Below are positions 1 to 9,062 of a stretch of 47,105 bases of DNA, piece by piece. Source of the stretch: an alpha proteobacterium AAP81b. Lineage in GTDB: Bacteria; Pseudomonadota; Alphaproteobacteria; Sphingomonadales; Sphingomonadaceae. The translations under genes were made by a program, and so were the position numbers. Position 1 is the first letter of the stretch; each line of letters starts with the position of its first letter. Where the stretch lies: positions 1 through 47,105 of the forward strand of contig LJHX01000031.1 in NCBI GenBank assembly GCA_001295935.1, in the 5' to 3' direction. Below the pieces are notes generated by a model that saw only the letters and a list, made by a program, of their open reading frames with translations, was not told where the DNA came from and searched no databases.

Positions 1-222
1 GACCGCCGCCGCCGCCGCCGCGCGCCGCGCGCGCGCCCAGAGCAGCAGCCCGGCGCCCGCCACGCCGATCGCCGCCAGCACCGGCCGCAGCAGATTGACG
101 ATGTCGAACAGCGGCACCGCCGCGCCGAGCGCACCGATGGTGAGGGCCAGCGCCGCCGCCAATGCCAGCGCCGCGCCGGTGCGCCGGGCAATTGTGCGGC
201 GGTGCGGCATGGCTTTCGGCAT
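1..222 (-). CDS. Truncated membrane protein gene, N-terminal part only
   Basis: This is the first 74 codons of a gene that runs off the left edge of the window. It starts at the ATG whose complement is 220-222, and an in-frame stop lies just upstream (232-234). A second ATG at 210 is possible. The translation begins MPKAMPHRR, then has two hydrophobic segments around residues 15-37 and 44-63, followed by a basic, alanine-rich stretch. A short membrane-anchored N-terminus of this kind is seen in membrane-associated endonuclease/exonuclease/phosphatase-fold proteins, but no catalytic part is visible, so that is only a guess. It diverges from the EPS operon, with 53 bp between the two starts. 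Confidence 0.5.
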   Translation of the reverse strand, partial: MPKAMPHRRTIARRTGAALALAAALALTIGALGAAVPLFDIVNLLRPVLAAIGVAGAGLLLWARARRAAAAAAV

Positions 223-264
223 CGCGGTCGGTTATGGCCGCCGCGGGTCGCGCTGGCCAGCACC

Positions 265-270
265 GGGGAG
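265..270 (+). promoter_or_regulatory. Ribosome binding site fixing a GTG start
   Basis: GGGGAG lies 5 nt before the GTG at 276. It supports that codon over an ATG 38 codons upstream, because the protein then begins directly with a clean signal peptide. Confidence 0.6.
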
Positions 271-275
271 ATTTT

Positions 276-1625
276 GTGCCTGTCAAGCTTCGAACTGCCG
301 CGCTTGCCGGCATCCTCGCCCTGGCGCCCGTTGCCGCCGCGGCACAATCGCTGCCGTCGCCCTTCATTTCGGATCAGGCGACGCTTTTCCGTAGCGATGT
401 CGCCGGCGTGCGGCCGGCCCCCGACGCCGGCGAGGAAGGCACCCGCCTCGGCAGCCTGAAACTCACCGCCAGCCTCGGCGCCACCGCTGCCTATGACAGC
501 AACATCCTCAACCTGCCCAACCTTGCCGATGTTCCGGCGCTGGCGCCGCTCGTCGCCGGCACCGGCCTCGACCTGCCGCTCGACGATGCCGTCTTCCAGC
601 TCGATCCCAAGGTCAGCCTGAGCAGCGACTGGGGGCGTCATGCGCTGCAGCTCAGCGCCAATGGCCGGATCGACCGTTATGCCAACAATGGCTTCAACGA
701 TTACGAGACCTGGGCTGTGACGGCGCGCGGTCGCCTCGATATCGGCGCCAGCACCGAACTCCATGCCGATGCCGCCGTCGGCCGCGATGTCGAGGCGCGC
801 GGGCTGAGCGGGCTGTTCTTCCTGTTCGGCGATCCGATCAGCTTCCGCGAGGATCGCGTCGGGCTCGGCCTGCGCACCGAGCGCGGCGCGCTGCGCGCCA
901 GCCTGTCGGGCGGCTGGCTGCAACGCCGCTATGACGATTTTCAACTGCTCGGCGCGGCGCCGATCGCGCTCGATTATCGCGACATCGAAATCTGGTCGGT
1001 GGCGCCGCAACTTGGGCTTCGCGTCAGCCCCGGGCTCGATGTCTTCGTGCGCGGCAATATCGGCTTCACCCGCTCGCTGCGCAGCGCGGCGCAACTCGCC
1101 GCCGTCGGCGCCAGCAACCGCGACGCCGATGGCTATGCCATCGAAGCCGGCGTGCGCGGCGAGATCACCGCACTCGTCGTCGTCGAGATCGCCGCCGGCT
1201 GGCAGAAGCGCGATTTCGCCGGCCAGAGCTTCGCCGACTATGACGGCATCACCTATGACGCGACGCTCGACTGGTATCCGACGCCGCTCATCAGCCTGCG
1301 GCTGCGTTCGCGCCAGGATTTCGAGAACAGCGGCATCGCCGTCGTGCCGGGCATCCGGCTGCGCGATACCTCGGCACAGCTCTACTATGAAGCAACCCGC
1401 GCGTTGCTCGTCTCGGCGGGGGTGGCGTGGCAGAATCGCGACTATCGCGGCGCGGCGATCACCACCGACACCTGGGAGATTTCGGCGCGCGCCGAATATC
1501 GCCTCAATCGCCATCTTTCGGGGGCGTTGTTTGTTCGTTACCGTGACCGGACGAGCAATGATCGCACCATCTTGCCCGCCTTTTCGGGGACCATCGTCGG
1601 CGTCGCGCTCGAAACCCGGCTGTGA
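276..1625 (+). CDS. Outer-membrane beta-barrel protein of the EPS locus (BBP2-like)
   Basis: A 449-residue protein. I chose the GTG at 276 because it follows a good ribosome binding site and gives a typical signal peptide (residues 1-23, cleavage near AAAA-QS). The mature part is rich in alternating hydrophobic/polar beta strands and aromatic girdle residues. It carries YDSNIL (73-78) near the first strand, as in the putative beta-barrel porin-2 family found beside exopolysaccharide genes in alphaproteobacteria. It stands 21 bp upstream of the Wzc-type gene and probably heads the operon. A role in passing polymer across the outer membrane is inferred from position, since no Wza-type protein is in view. 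The family call is moderate; the beta-barrel call is firmer. Confidence 0.7.
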   Translation: MPVKLRTAALAGILALAPVAAAAQSLPSPFISDQATLFRSDVAGVRPAPDAGEEGTRLGSLKLTASLGATAAYDSNILNLPNLADVPALAPLVAGTGLDLPLDDAVFQLDPKVSLSSDWGRHALQLSANGRIDRYANNGFNDYETWAVTARGRLDIGASTELHADAAVGRDVEARGLSGLFFLFGDPISFREDRVGLGLRTERGALRASLSGGWLQRRYDDFQLLGAAPIALDYRDIEIWSVAPQLGLRVSPGLDVFVRGNIGFTRSLRSAAQLAAVGASNRDADGYAIEAGVRGEITALVVVEIAAGWQKRDFAGQSFADYDGITYDATLDWYPTPLISLRLRSRQDFENSGIAVVPGIRLRDTSAQLYYEATRALLVSAGVAWQNRDYRGAAITTDTWEISARAEYRLNRHLSGALFVRYRDRTSNDRTILPAFSGTIVGVALETRL

Positions 1626-1646
1626 TCCGCTTACGCGAGTGCTTGC

Positions 1647-3884
1647 GTGAACCTGCCTGAACCCTATCGCGGCACCGCCGGATTGCCGGCGACCCTGCCG
1701 CCGCCGGGCGCCGTCGGCTATCCGATGGTCGATGGCGCCCCCGACCGCGTCGACACCGGCTCGGTGCTCGGCGCGCTGCGGCGGCGGCGCCTGCTCATTC
1801 TCGGCGTCTTCCTTGCCTGCCTCGGCCTGGCGCTGGCGGTGACGCTGGTGCTGCCGCGCACCTGGACGGCGAGCGCCGACATCATCGTCGATCCGGGCCA
1901 GCGCGAGCTGCGCGTCGTTCCCGGCGAGGACGCGGCGCAGATCGCGCCGGACAGCAGCGGCCTCATCGAAACCGAACTCGAAACCCTGCGCTCGCGCAGC
2001 CTTGCAGGCGCGGTCTTCGACCGCCTCAAGCTGGGGCGCGACTCGGCCTTCATGGCGCTGGTAACGCCGCGGCCGAGCCTGATCGACCGCGTCCAGGCCA
2101 GCCTCGGCGTCTCGCAGCCACTGGCGCCGCCGACCGCCGCCGACCTGCGCGAGCGCGGCATCGACCGGCTGGTGGGCAGTGTCGACGCGGCGCGCGTCGG
2201 CACTTCCTATGTGCTGCGCATCAGCATCGACGACGCGCTGCCGCGCCGCGCCGCGGCGCTCGCCAACGCCTATGTCGCCGCCTATGTCGATCAGAGCATC
2301 TCGGGCAAGGTCGGCAGCAATCGCGACGCCGTGCGGGTGCTGACCGGCCGCGTCGAGGAGCTTCGCCAGCAGGCGCAGGCCGATACCGATGCGGTGCAGA
2401 GCTATCGCATCGCCAACAATCTGCTGAGCAAATCGGCGACCTCGCTGACCGAGCAGGAGATCTCGACCTACAACCAGAGCCTCGCCTCGGCGCGCGCCGA
2501 AGCCGCCGAGGCGCGTAGCCGGCTGGCGGCGGCGCGGGCGCAGCTCGCCGGCGGCGGCGCCGGCAATGTCGGCGAGGGCGCAGTCTCGCCGGTCGTCCAG
2601 TCGCTCAGGGCGCAACGCGCGCAGATTTCGGCGCGCGTCGCCGATCTGTCGAACCGCTATGTCGACAGCTTCCCCGATCTCGTCGCGGCGCGCCGCCAGC
2701 TTGCCGATATCGACACGCAGATCGACGCCGAAGTCACCCGCGCCCTGCAGAATCTCGAAGCGCGGGCGTCGGCGGCGCAGGGGCGGCTCGCCTCGCTCGA
2801 AGGCAGCCTCGGCGGTGCCCGTTCCACCTTGCGCGGCAACAATTCGGCGCTGACCCGCCTCGACGGTCTCGAGCGCCGCGCCGCCGCCAGCCAGGCGCTC
2901 TACGATTCCTACCTCAACCGCTACAAGGAAACCGTTGCCAAATCCGGCGCCGAAACCCCCGGCGCGCGGCTGCTGACCGCCGCCAGCCCGCCGAAGCGCC
3001 CGTCGGCGCCGTCGATGCCGCTCAACCTGGCGCTTGGCGGCATCGTCGGACTGCTGCTCGGCACGGCCGCGGCGATCGCCATCGAAAGCCTTTATCGCGG
3101 GCTGACGGCCGGCGCCGATGTCGAGCGCGTCCTCGGCGTGCGCTATCTCGGCGGGGTGCCGCTGCTGAAATCGCTCGAGCACCGCGCCACGACCGCCGCC
3201 GAGACCATCGCCCGCCACCCCGGCGGCGTTTACGCCGAAGCGCTGCGCGGCGTGCTCGCCGCGACGCGTGCCGGCGGCACCGACCGCCTGAAAGTCATCG
3301 CGATCACCTCGGCCTTCCCGGGCGAGGGCAAGAGCACCCTGGCACACGGGCTGGCGCGCGTCGCGGCGCTGGGCGGCGAGCGTACCATCCTCGTCGATTG
3401 CGACGCCGTCAAAAGCCGCATCGCCGCCGATCTCGGCATCGCGCGCGATCGTCCCGGCATGGCCGAAGCGATCGCCGGCGGCGAGGCATCTGGGGCGGTC
3501 TGGACCGATCCCGTCGGCGGCGCCGACATTCTGGCCTTCACCAAGCCGCTCGCCGATGGCGAACGCCTGCTCGATCGCGGCCGGCTGCAGCGGCTGGTGG
3601 CGCGACTGCGCGAGAGCCATGACGTCATCATTCTCGACTGCGGGCCCTTGCTGGCGATCGCTGAGACGCGCGAGATCGCGACGCTTGCCGATCATGTCAT
3701 CGTCGCGGCGAAGTGGCGGACGACGCGCGGCGACATCGTGCTGACGGCATTGAAGATGCTGCCCTGGGGGGCGATCCGCTCGGTCGGCGTCACGCTGACC
3801 ATGGTCGATCTCAAGCGCCAGGCGCGGCTGGGCGGCAGCGACGCCACCGCCTTCTACCGCAAATACGCCCAGTATTACGGGTGA
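1647..3884 (+). CDS. Polysaccharide co-polymerase with fused tyrosine autokinase (Wzc/ExoP type)
   Basis: A 745-residue inner-membrane protein controlling EPS chain length and export. It has an N-terminal Wzz domain with a first membrane segment near residues 50-70, a long periplasmic coiled coil (about 230-420), a GNR-like and proline-rich stretch before a second membrane segment (about 455-480), then a cytoplasmic BY-kinase. Walker A is GEGKST (559-564), Walker A' is ILVDCD (581-586) and Walker B is VIILDCGP (660-667). The tail has four tyrosines (737, 740, 743, 744), a short version of the autophosphorylated cluster. The arginine usual just after Walker A' is not seen. The GTG at 1647 is used; a later ATG near 1725 is possible. 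The stop overlaps the next start (TGATG). Confidence 0.9.
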   Translation: MNLPEPYRGTAGLPATLPPPGAVGYPMVDGAPDRVDTGSVLGALRRRRLLILGVFLACLGLALAVTLVLPRTWTASADIIVDPGQRELRVVPGEDAAQIAPDSSGLIETELETLRSRSLAGAVFDRLKLGRDSAFMALVTPRPSLIDRVQASLGVSQPLAPPTAADLRERGIDRLVGSVDAARVGTSYVLRISIDDALPRRAAALANAYVAAYVDQSISGKVGSNRDAVRVLTGRVEELRQQAQADTDAVQSYRIANNLLSKSATSLTEQEISTYNQSLASARAEAAEARSRLAAARAQLAGGGAGNVGEGAVSPVVQSLRAQRAQISARVADLSNRYVDSFPDLVAARRQLADIDTQIDAEVTRALQNLEARASAAQGRLASLEGSLGGARSTLRGNNSALTRLDGLERRAAASQALYDSYLNRYKETVAKSGAETPGARLLTAASPPKRPSAPSMPLNLALGGIVGLLLGTAAAIAIESLYRGLTAGADVERVLGVRYLGGVPLLKSLEHRATTAAETIARHPGGVYAEALRGVLAATRAGGTDRLKVIAITSAFPGEGKSTLAHGLARVAALGGERTILVDCDAVKSRIAADLGIARDRPGMAEAIAGGEASGAVWTDPVGGADILAFTKPLADGERLLDRGRLQRLVARLRESHDVIILDCGPLLAIAETREIATLADHVIVAAKWRTTRGDIVLTALKMLPWGAIRSVGVTLTMVDLKRQARLGGSDATAFYRKYAQYYG

Positions 3885-4987
3885 TGGCGGCGATGCACGG
3901 CTTCAGGCGCGTCGCCATCATCCATTATTGGCTGGTCGGCATGCGCGGCGGCGAGCGTGTTCTCGAAAGGCTGATCGGGCTGTTCCCGGAGGCCGACATC
4001 TTCACCCATGTCTATGATCCCGCCGCAATGTCGGCGATCATTCGTGGCCAGCGGGTGCGGACGACCTTCATCGCCAAGCTGCCGGCGGCGACACGGCTCT
4101 ACCAGAGCTATCTGCCGTTGATGCCGATGGCACTCGAAGGCCTCGACCTGCGCGGCTATGATCTGGTGATCAGCAGCGAATCGGGGCCGGCCAAGGGGGT
4201 CATTGCGGCGCCTGACGCGCTGCATCTCTGCTATTGCCATTCGCCGATGCGCTATCTGTGGGATCAATATCACGTCTATCGCGATGCCGCGTCGCCGCTG
4301 CAGAAGCTGATGATGCCGCTGCTTTTTCACGGCCTGCGCAATTGGGACGTCACCTCGGCGGCGCGGGTCGACAGCTTCGTCGCCAATTCGGAGTTCATCC
4401 GCCAGCGTATCCATCGCGCCTGGCATCGCGAGGCGCGCGTCGTCCATCCGCCGGTCGCCGTCGATGCCTTCGCGCCCGTCGCCGAGATATCCGACAGTTT
4501 CCTATGGGTCGGGCAATTGGTGCCCTACAAGCGCCCCGATCTCGCCGTCGATGCCTTCACGCGCCTGGGGCTGCCGCTGACTGTCGTCGGTAGTGGCGGC
4601 ATGGAAAAGGACCTGAAACGCCGCGCCGGCGCCAATATCCGCTTCGTGCCGCGCCTCGATTTCGCGGGATTGCAACACGCCTATGCGACAGCCCGGGCTT
4701 TGATCTTCACCGCCGAAGAGGATTTCGGGATCGTGCCCGTCGAAGCCAATGCCAGCGGCCGGCCGGTGATCGCTTATGGTCGCGGCGGCGTTACCGATTC
4801 GATCGTGCCGGGCCGCACCGGGTTGTTCTTCGCCGACCAGTCGGTTGACGCACTGGTCGCCGCGGTCGAGGCCTTCCCGGCTTTCGAACGCGACTTCGAT
4901 CCGGCGGCGGCGATCGCCAATGCGGCGCGGTTTTCGCCCGAGCGCTTCGACGCGGGCTTCCTGGAGGCAGTGGCATGCGCGCGTTGA
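3884..4987 (+). CDS. Glycosyltransferase family 4 (mannosyltransferase-like)
   Basis: A 367-residue cytoplasmic or membrane-peripheral enzyme that would add a sugar to the lipid-linked EPS repeat unit. Near the N-terminus is IHYWLVGMRGGERVLE, typical of one GT4 subgroup (WbaZ-like), followed by the conserved LCYCHSPMRYLWDQY region. The C-terminal GT-B half carries the EX7E motif in EEDFGIVPVE and the usual GRPVIAYGRGG loop that binds the nucleotide sugar. The ATG at 3884 overlaps the stop of the kinase gene by 1 nt; another ATG 3 codons on is also possible. The donor may be GDP-mannose, given manA in the same locus, but this is inference. Confidence 0.85.
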   Translation: MAAMHGFRRVAIIHYWLVGMRGGERVLERLIGLFPEADIFTHVYDPAAMSAIIRGQRVRTTFIAKLPAATRLYQSYLPLMPMALEGLDLRGYDLVISSESGPAKGVIAAPDALHLCYCHSPMRYLWDQYHVYRDAASPLQKLMMPLLFHGLRNWDVTSAARVDSFVANSEFIRQRIHRAWHREARVVHPPVAVDAFAPVAEISDSFLWVGQLVPYKRPDLAVDAFTRLGLPLTVVGSGGMEKDLKRRAGANIRFVPRLDFAGLQHAYATARALIFTAEEDFGIVPVEANASGRPVIAYGRGGVTDSIVPGRTGLFFADQSVDALVAAVEAFPAFERDFDPAAAIANAARFSPERFDAGFLEAVACAR

Positions 4988-6624
4988 TTGCCGGGCTTTT
5001 GGCGCTGTTTGCCACCGCGACCGCTGCCGCGGCGCCGCCGGCCGGTCCGCCGATGCGCCTCGGCAGCAACGTCCATTTCGCGCAGGGCTGGGGCGAGAGC
5101 GTTCATGGCACGCTGCGCGCCAGCGGCGCCGCCACGGTGCGCGAGGCGCTCGGCTGGCGGGTCGTCGAAAGCAAGCGCGGCGTCTACAGCTTCGGCGCCA
5201 CCACCTCCGGGCAGATCGATCGCCTCTGCGCCGATGGCTATCGCGTCGTGCTGGTCACCTTGATGACCAACCCGCTCTACGACGCCGGCAACACCGTCTA
5301 TTCGACCGTCGGCCGCAAGGCCTTCGCCAATTATCTGGCGGCGGTGGCGCGGCGCTATGTCGATTGCCTCGCCGCCATCGAAATCGGCAACGAGATCAAC
5401 AACAAGCCGGCGTTCACCGGGGTTGCGTCGCGCACCCCGGCGGCAAGCTATGTCGCCATCCTGCAGTCGGTCTATCCCGCCGTGAAGGCGGCGGCGCCCA
5501 ATGTCGCGGTGCTAGGCGGCTCGGCCAATTCGATCGCCACCGGCTTCGAGATCGCCCTTGCCGATGCCGGCATGCTCGATGTCGTCGATGGCATCGCCAT
5601 CCACCCCTATCGCCAGGACCCGAGCAACGTCGATTGGGAACTCGCCCGGCTGCGCGCCGTGCTCGCCGCACGCCGCCCGGCCGGCGCGCCGCCGGTGCCG
5701 ATCTGGATCACCGAATTCAGCAAGGACTTCGCCGCCACCGAGAACCCCGCCAATTTCTTCGCAAAAATGGTGACGATGATGAGCGCCACCGGAGTCAGCG
5801 AGGCGCAATGGTATGCGCTGATCGACCAGGCGGCTTTTCCGACGATGGGGCTCTACACGCCGGGTGGCGCTTCCAAGCCGGCGGGCGACGCCTTCCGCTG
5901 GTTCGGCAGCGACGTGCTGCCGCGCGGTGGCGCCGTGCGGCTTTCGACCGACAACACGCTGTTCCACTATCGCTTCGGCGCCGACCGCCAGATCGTCTGG
6001 GGCGCCGCGCGCAGCATCGTCTATTCCGGGCCGGCGACGGCGCGCGACAGCCGCGGCCGCCCCATAGCGTTGCCGACAACGGTCTCCGAGGCGCCGGTGA
6101 TCATCGAAGGCGATGTCACGCTGAGCTTCGGCGACAGCGCGCTGCTCGCCGACAGCCTATGGGGCTATGGCCGGGCGCCGTGGAGCTATCACGCCCAGCG
6201 CGGCCGCCAGCCCGAACTGACCCTGGCACCGATCGACTGGAACTATGCCAGCTTCATCAGCCACCCGACGCTGCGCCCGGCAACGATCAACCAGTTCGGC
6301 CTGGTCGCCGTCGGCTTTCGCAACAGCACGCGGCTGATCACCCGCTGGACGGCGCCGGCGCCGGGCCGGATCGTCGCGCTCGCCTGCATGCAGCGCCGCA
6401 ACACCACCGGCGACGGCGGCTCGCTGCAGATCCAGCACAATGGCGTTGTCGTGCGCCCGGTCGCCATCACCGGCGCCGACCCGGTGCGCGTCGCCGTGCC
6501 GATCACCGTTGCCAGCGGCGACCGCGTCGATTTCGTCGTGCTGCCCGAATTCGATCCCAAGGGTGACAATTTCGCCAATCGTTTCCAGATCGCCCGCGAG
6601 GGTGTAGAGCCGCCCGACTGCTGA
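4975..6624 (+). CDS. Secreted glycoside hydrolase, clan GH-A (PslG/cellulase-like)
   Basis: A 549-residue protein with a signal peptide (residues 1 to about 20, ending TAAAA). The TIM-barrel domain spans about 25-340. IEIGNEIN places the likely acid/base at Glu140 and WITEFS the likely nucleophile at Glu247, the arrangement of clan GH-A retaining enzymes. Residues about 420-549 look like a beta-sandwich accessory domain. The start overlaps the preceding glycosyltransferase by 13 nt, so the two are translationally coupled. Periplasmic glycosidases of this clan, such as PslG, trim or release EPS in other bacteria, and that role is inferred here. The exact GH family cannot be settled by eye. Confidence 0.8.
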   Translation: MRALIAGLLALFATATAAAAPPAGPPMRLGSNVHFAQGWGESVHGTLRASGAATVREALGWRVVESKRGVYSFGATTSGQIDRLCADGYRVVLVTLMTNPLYDAGNTVYSTVGRKAFANYLAAVARRYVDCLAAIEIGNEINNKPAFTGVASRTPAASYVAILQSVYPAVKAAAPNVAVLGGSANSIATGFEIALADAGMLDVVDGIAIHPYRQDPSNVDWELARLRAVLAARRPAGAPPVPIWITEFSKDFAATENPANFFAKMVTMMSATGVSEAQWYALIDQAAFPTMGLYTPGGASKPAGDAFRWFGSDVLPRGGAVRLSTDNTLFHYRFGADRQIVWGAARSIVYSGPATARDSRGRPIALPTTVSEAPVIIEGDVTLSFGDSALLADSLWGYGRAPWSYHAQRGRQPELTLAPIDWNYASFISHPTLRPATINQFGLVAVGFRNSTRLITRWTAPAPGRIVALACMQRRNTTGDGGSLQIQHNGVVVRPVAITGADPVRVAVPITVASGDRVDFVVLPEFDPKGDNFANRFQIAREGVEPPDC

Positions 6625-6675
6625 GCGCCCCGATCGCGCGTCGCTGGCGGCGCGAGCGGGCAATGAGGGACAGGC

Positions 6676-8136
6676 GTGGTCGTCACCATCTTCGGGGGGC
6701 TGATTCCGCTGCTGGGGGCGCTGCTCCTCTGGCGCGGCTCGCTGACAGCGATGCTGCTCTTCGTCATGGCGACGACCTTGATGGGCGGCTCGGCGGCGTT
6801 CGTGCTGACGGCGCTCGGCAACAGTTCGGTGCCGCCCGCCAATGTCGCGCTGCTGTTCCTGATGCTGCGCTGCCTGGCGCCGGGACGCGAGCCCCACCAT
6901 GGCTTCTGGCCCGCCGCCGACGCCAACCGCTGGCTGGCGCTGTTCGTTCTCTATGGCGCGCTCGGCGCCGTCATCCTGCCGCGTATCTTCGCCGGCGCCA
7001 TCGACCTGACGCCGCTACGGCCGATTCCCGGCCATGGCCTGACCTATGCCGTGCCGCTGCGCTTCTCGAACCAGAATTTGACCGTCGCCGTCTATCTGAC
7101 CGGCACGCTCGCGGCGGCGATCTGCGGCACCATGGCGATGGGGCGGCCGCATGCCTGGCGTGCCGTGGCGCGCGCCGCCGCCGCGATCGGCACCGTCCAC
7201 GCCGTCCTCGGGTTGGCGAGCGTCGTCCTCGCCGGGCCACTGCGGCCGGTGTTCGCCTTCTTCCGCAACGGCTTCTACGCCCAGCTTTCGCACACTCTCG
7301 GCGGCGTCGAGCGGATGACCGGCATTTTCCCCGAAGCCGCGGTCTATGCCGCCTATGGCCTCGTCTGGATGATCTTCCTGATCGAGCTCTGGTTACGCCG
7401 CGTCGAACCGCGCCTCACCGGGCCCGCCGCGCTGCTGCTCAGCCTGACGCTGCTGCTGTCGAGCTCGAGCACGGCTTATGTCGGCTTTGCCGCTTATGGT
7501 GGCCTGCTCGGCCTGCGGCTGCTGTTCGGCGGCGGCGCCATTCGCGGCGATCGGGTCGTCCTCATTGGCCTGCTCGGGCTGGTCGCGGTGGCCGGCGGCA
7601 TGGCGCTGGTCGTCGCCGAGCCGCGGCTTGCCGCCAGGCTCGGCGGGATCCTCAGCCTGCTCACCGTCGACAAGCTCGATTCGGGGTCGGGAATCCAGCG
7701 CGCCTTCTGGGCGCGCCAGGGCTTCGATGCCTTTGCCGCCAGCTATGGCCTCGGCGTCGGCGTCGGCAGCTTCCGCTCGTCGAGCCTGTTGACGGCGATC
7801 CTCGGCTCGGTCGGCGTCATCGGCACGCTCGCCTTTCTGCTGGCGCTGTGGCGCGTCTTCATGGCGGGGCGGCGCTCGACCTGGGTCGAAGTCGCCGACA
7901 AGCGCGCCGCGACCGGCGCCGCGGCGTCCTGGGCGCTGATCGTCAGCCTGGCGCCGGCGTCGGTGGCGGCGCCGTCACCCGATCCGGGGCTGCTCTGGGG
8001 ACTGCTCTCGGGGCTGGCGCTCGGCTTGCGCTGGCTGCCTGATGTTGCGATGCAACAGAAACCCGGCCAAAAGTCGGGGGTGCGCCACGAAACTGTCATG
8101 CCGCTGCGTCATGGCCAGCCCGAGCCCGTGCAATGA
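6676..8136 (+). CDS. O-antigen polymerase/ligase-like membrane protein (Wzy type)
   Basis: A 486-residue polytopic inner-membrane protein with roughly eleven to twelve hydrophobic helices and a larger periplasmic loop in the second half (around SGIQRAFWARQGFDAF), as in O-antigen ligase/polymerase proteins. It probably joins flipped repeat units into the EPS chain. The GTG at 6676 follows GAGGGA at a normal distance. It lies 51 bp after the glycosidase gene and overlaps the next gene by 4 nt (ATGA). Sequence conservation in this family is low, so the call rests on topology and context. Confidence 0.75.
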   Translation: MVVTIFGGLIPLLGALLLWRGSLTAMLLFVMATTLMGGSAAFVLTALGNSSVPPANVALLFLMLRCLAPGREPHHGFWPAADANRWLALFVLYGALGAVILPRIFAGAIDLTPLRPIPGHGLTYAVPLRFSNQNLTVAVYLTGTLAAAICGTMAMGRPHAWRAVARAAAAIGTVHAVLGLASVVLAGPLRPVFAFFRNGFYAQLSHTLGGVERMTGIFPEAAVYAAYGLVWMIFLIELWLRRVEPRLTGPAALLLSLTLLLSSSSTAYVGFAAYGGLLGLRLLFGGGAIRGDRVVLIGLLGLVAVAGGMALVVAEPRLAARLGGILSLLTVDKLDSGSGIQRAFWARQGFDAFAASYGLGVGVGSFRSSSLLTAILGSVGVIGTLAFLLALWRVFMAGRRSTWVEVADKRAATGAAASWALIVSLAPASVAAPSPDPGLLWGLLSGLALGLRWLPDVAMQQKPGQKSGVRHETVMPLRHGQPEPVQ

Positions 8137-9035
8137 CCTCCGCCTCCGAACCCCCGGCCCGTCACGCGGTCATCGTCGCGTCGATCGGCCGAGCCGAGTT
8201 GCTCGCGGCAACGGTGGCGCGGCTTGCCCGCCAGACGCGGCGCCCCAACCTCATCCTGATCGTCTCGGTGACCGAGGCCGATGTCGTCGGCGTCGCCGAG
8301 CGCGCCCGCGCCGTGGGGCTCTCCATCGAAGTGCATTTCGCCCCCAAGGGCCTGCCGGTGCAGCGCAATGTCGGGCTGGCGCGGCTTGGGGACCGCGCCG
8401 ATTACGTCACTTTCTTCGACGATGATTTTGTCGCTGCCGACGATTATCTCGCCATTCTCGACGAGATTTACGCCGCGCGGCGCGATGTCGTCGGCATCAC
8501 CGGACGGCTCGTCGCCGATGGCATCAACAACGCCGGCTACAGCTATGACGACGCGCTGGCGCGGCTCGCCGCCGATGTGCCGCCCGCCGACCCCGGCGAG
8601 CGGACGATGCCGGCGCTCTATGGCTGCAACATGTCGTACCGTTGCAATGCTACCGCCGGCATCCGCTTCGACGAGGCCCTGCCGCTCTATGGCTGGCAGG
8701 AGGATGTCGATTTCTCCTTCCAGGTCGGACAGCGCGGCCGGCTGCTGCGCACCGAGCGCCTTGCCGGGGTCCATATGGGCGCCAAGGGCGGGCGCACCTC
8801 GGGGCGGCGGCTCGGCTATTCGCAGATCGCCAACCCCGTCTATCTGCTGCGCAAACGGACCATCCCCAAGCCGCTGGCGTGGCGGCTGATGCGCCGCAAC
8901 CTCGTCGCCAATCTCGCCGGCAGCCTGTGGTCGGAGCCGCATATCGACCGGCGCGGGCGCTTCGTCGGCAATCTGCTGGCGCTGCGCGACCTCGCCGCCG
9001 GCCGGCTGCATCCGGGCAACATCCTTGCGCTGTAA
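8133..9035 (+). CDS. Glycosyltransferase family 2
   Basis: A 300-residue GT-A fold enzyme. The N-terminal IVASIGRAELLAATVARL is a GT2 start, FFDDD (Asp96-98) is the metal-binding DXD-type motif and WQEDVDF (Glu190-Asp191) is the ED catalytic region. It has no obvious membrane segment, so it should act at the cytoplasmic face of the inner membrane, adding a sugar to the repeat unit. It is coupled to the polymerase gene by an ATGA overlap and followed 27 bp later by the flippase. The sugar donor is unknown. Confidence 0.85.
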   Translation: MTSASEPPARHAVIVASIGRAELLAATVARLARQTRRPNLILIVSVTEADVVGVAERARAVGLSIEVHFAPKGLPVQRNVGLARLGDRADYVTFFDDDFVAADDYLAILDEIYAARRDVVGITGRLVADGINNAGYSYDDALARLAADVPPADPGERTMPALYGCNMSYRCNATAGIRFDEALPLYGWQEDVDFSFQVGQRGRLLRTERLAGVHMGAKGGRTSGRRLGYSQIANPVYLLRKRTIPKPLAWRLMRRNLVANLAGSLWSEPHIDRRGRFVGNLLALRDLAAGRLHPGNILAL

Positions 9036-9062
9036 CCGTCGCGCCGCGCCGGGGCGGCGGCG

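Noticed and set aside
4776-6566. Open frame of about 600 codons on the + strand in another phase
   Set aside because: It overlaps the glycosidase gene, whose signal peptide and catalytic residues are intact. The alternative product is Arg/Pro/Ala-rich without motifs.
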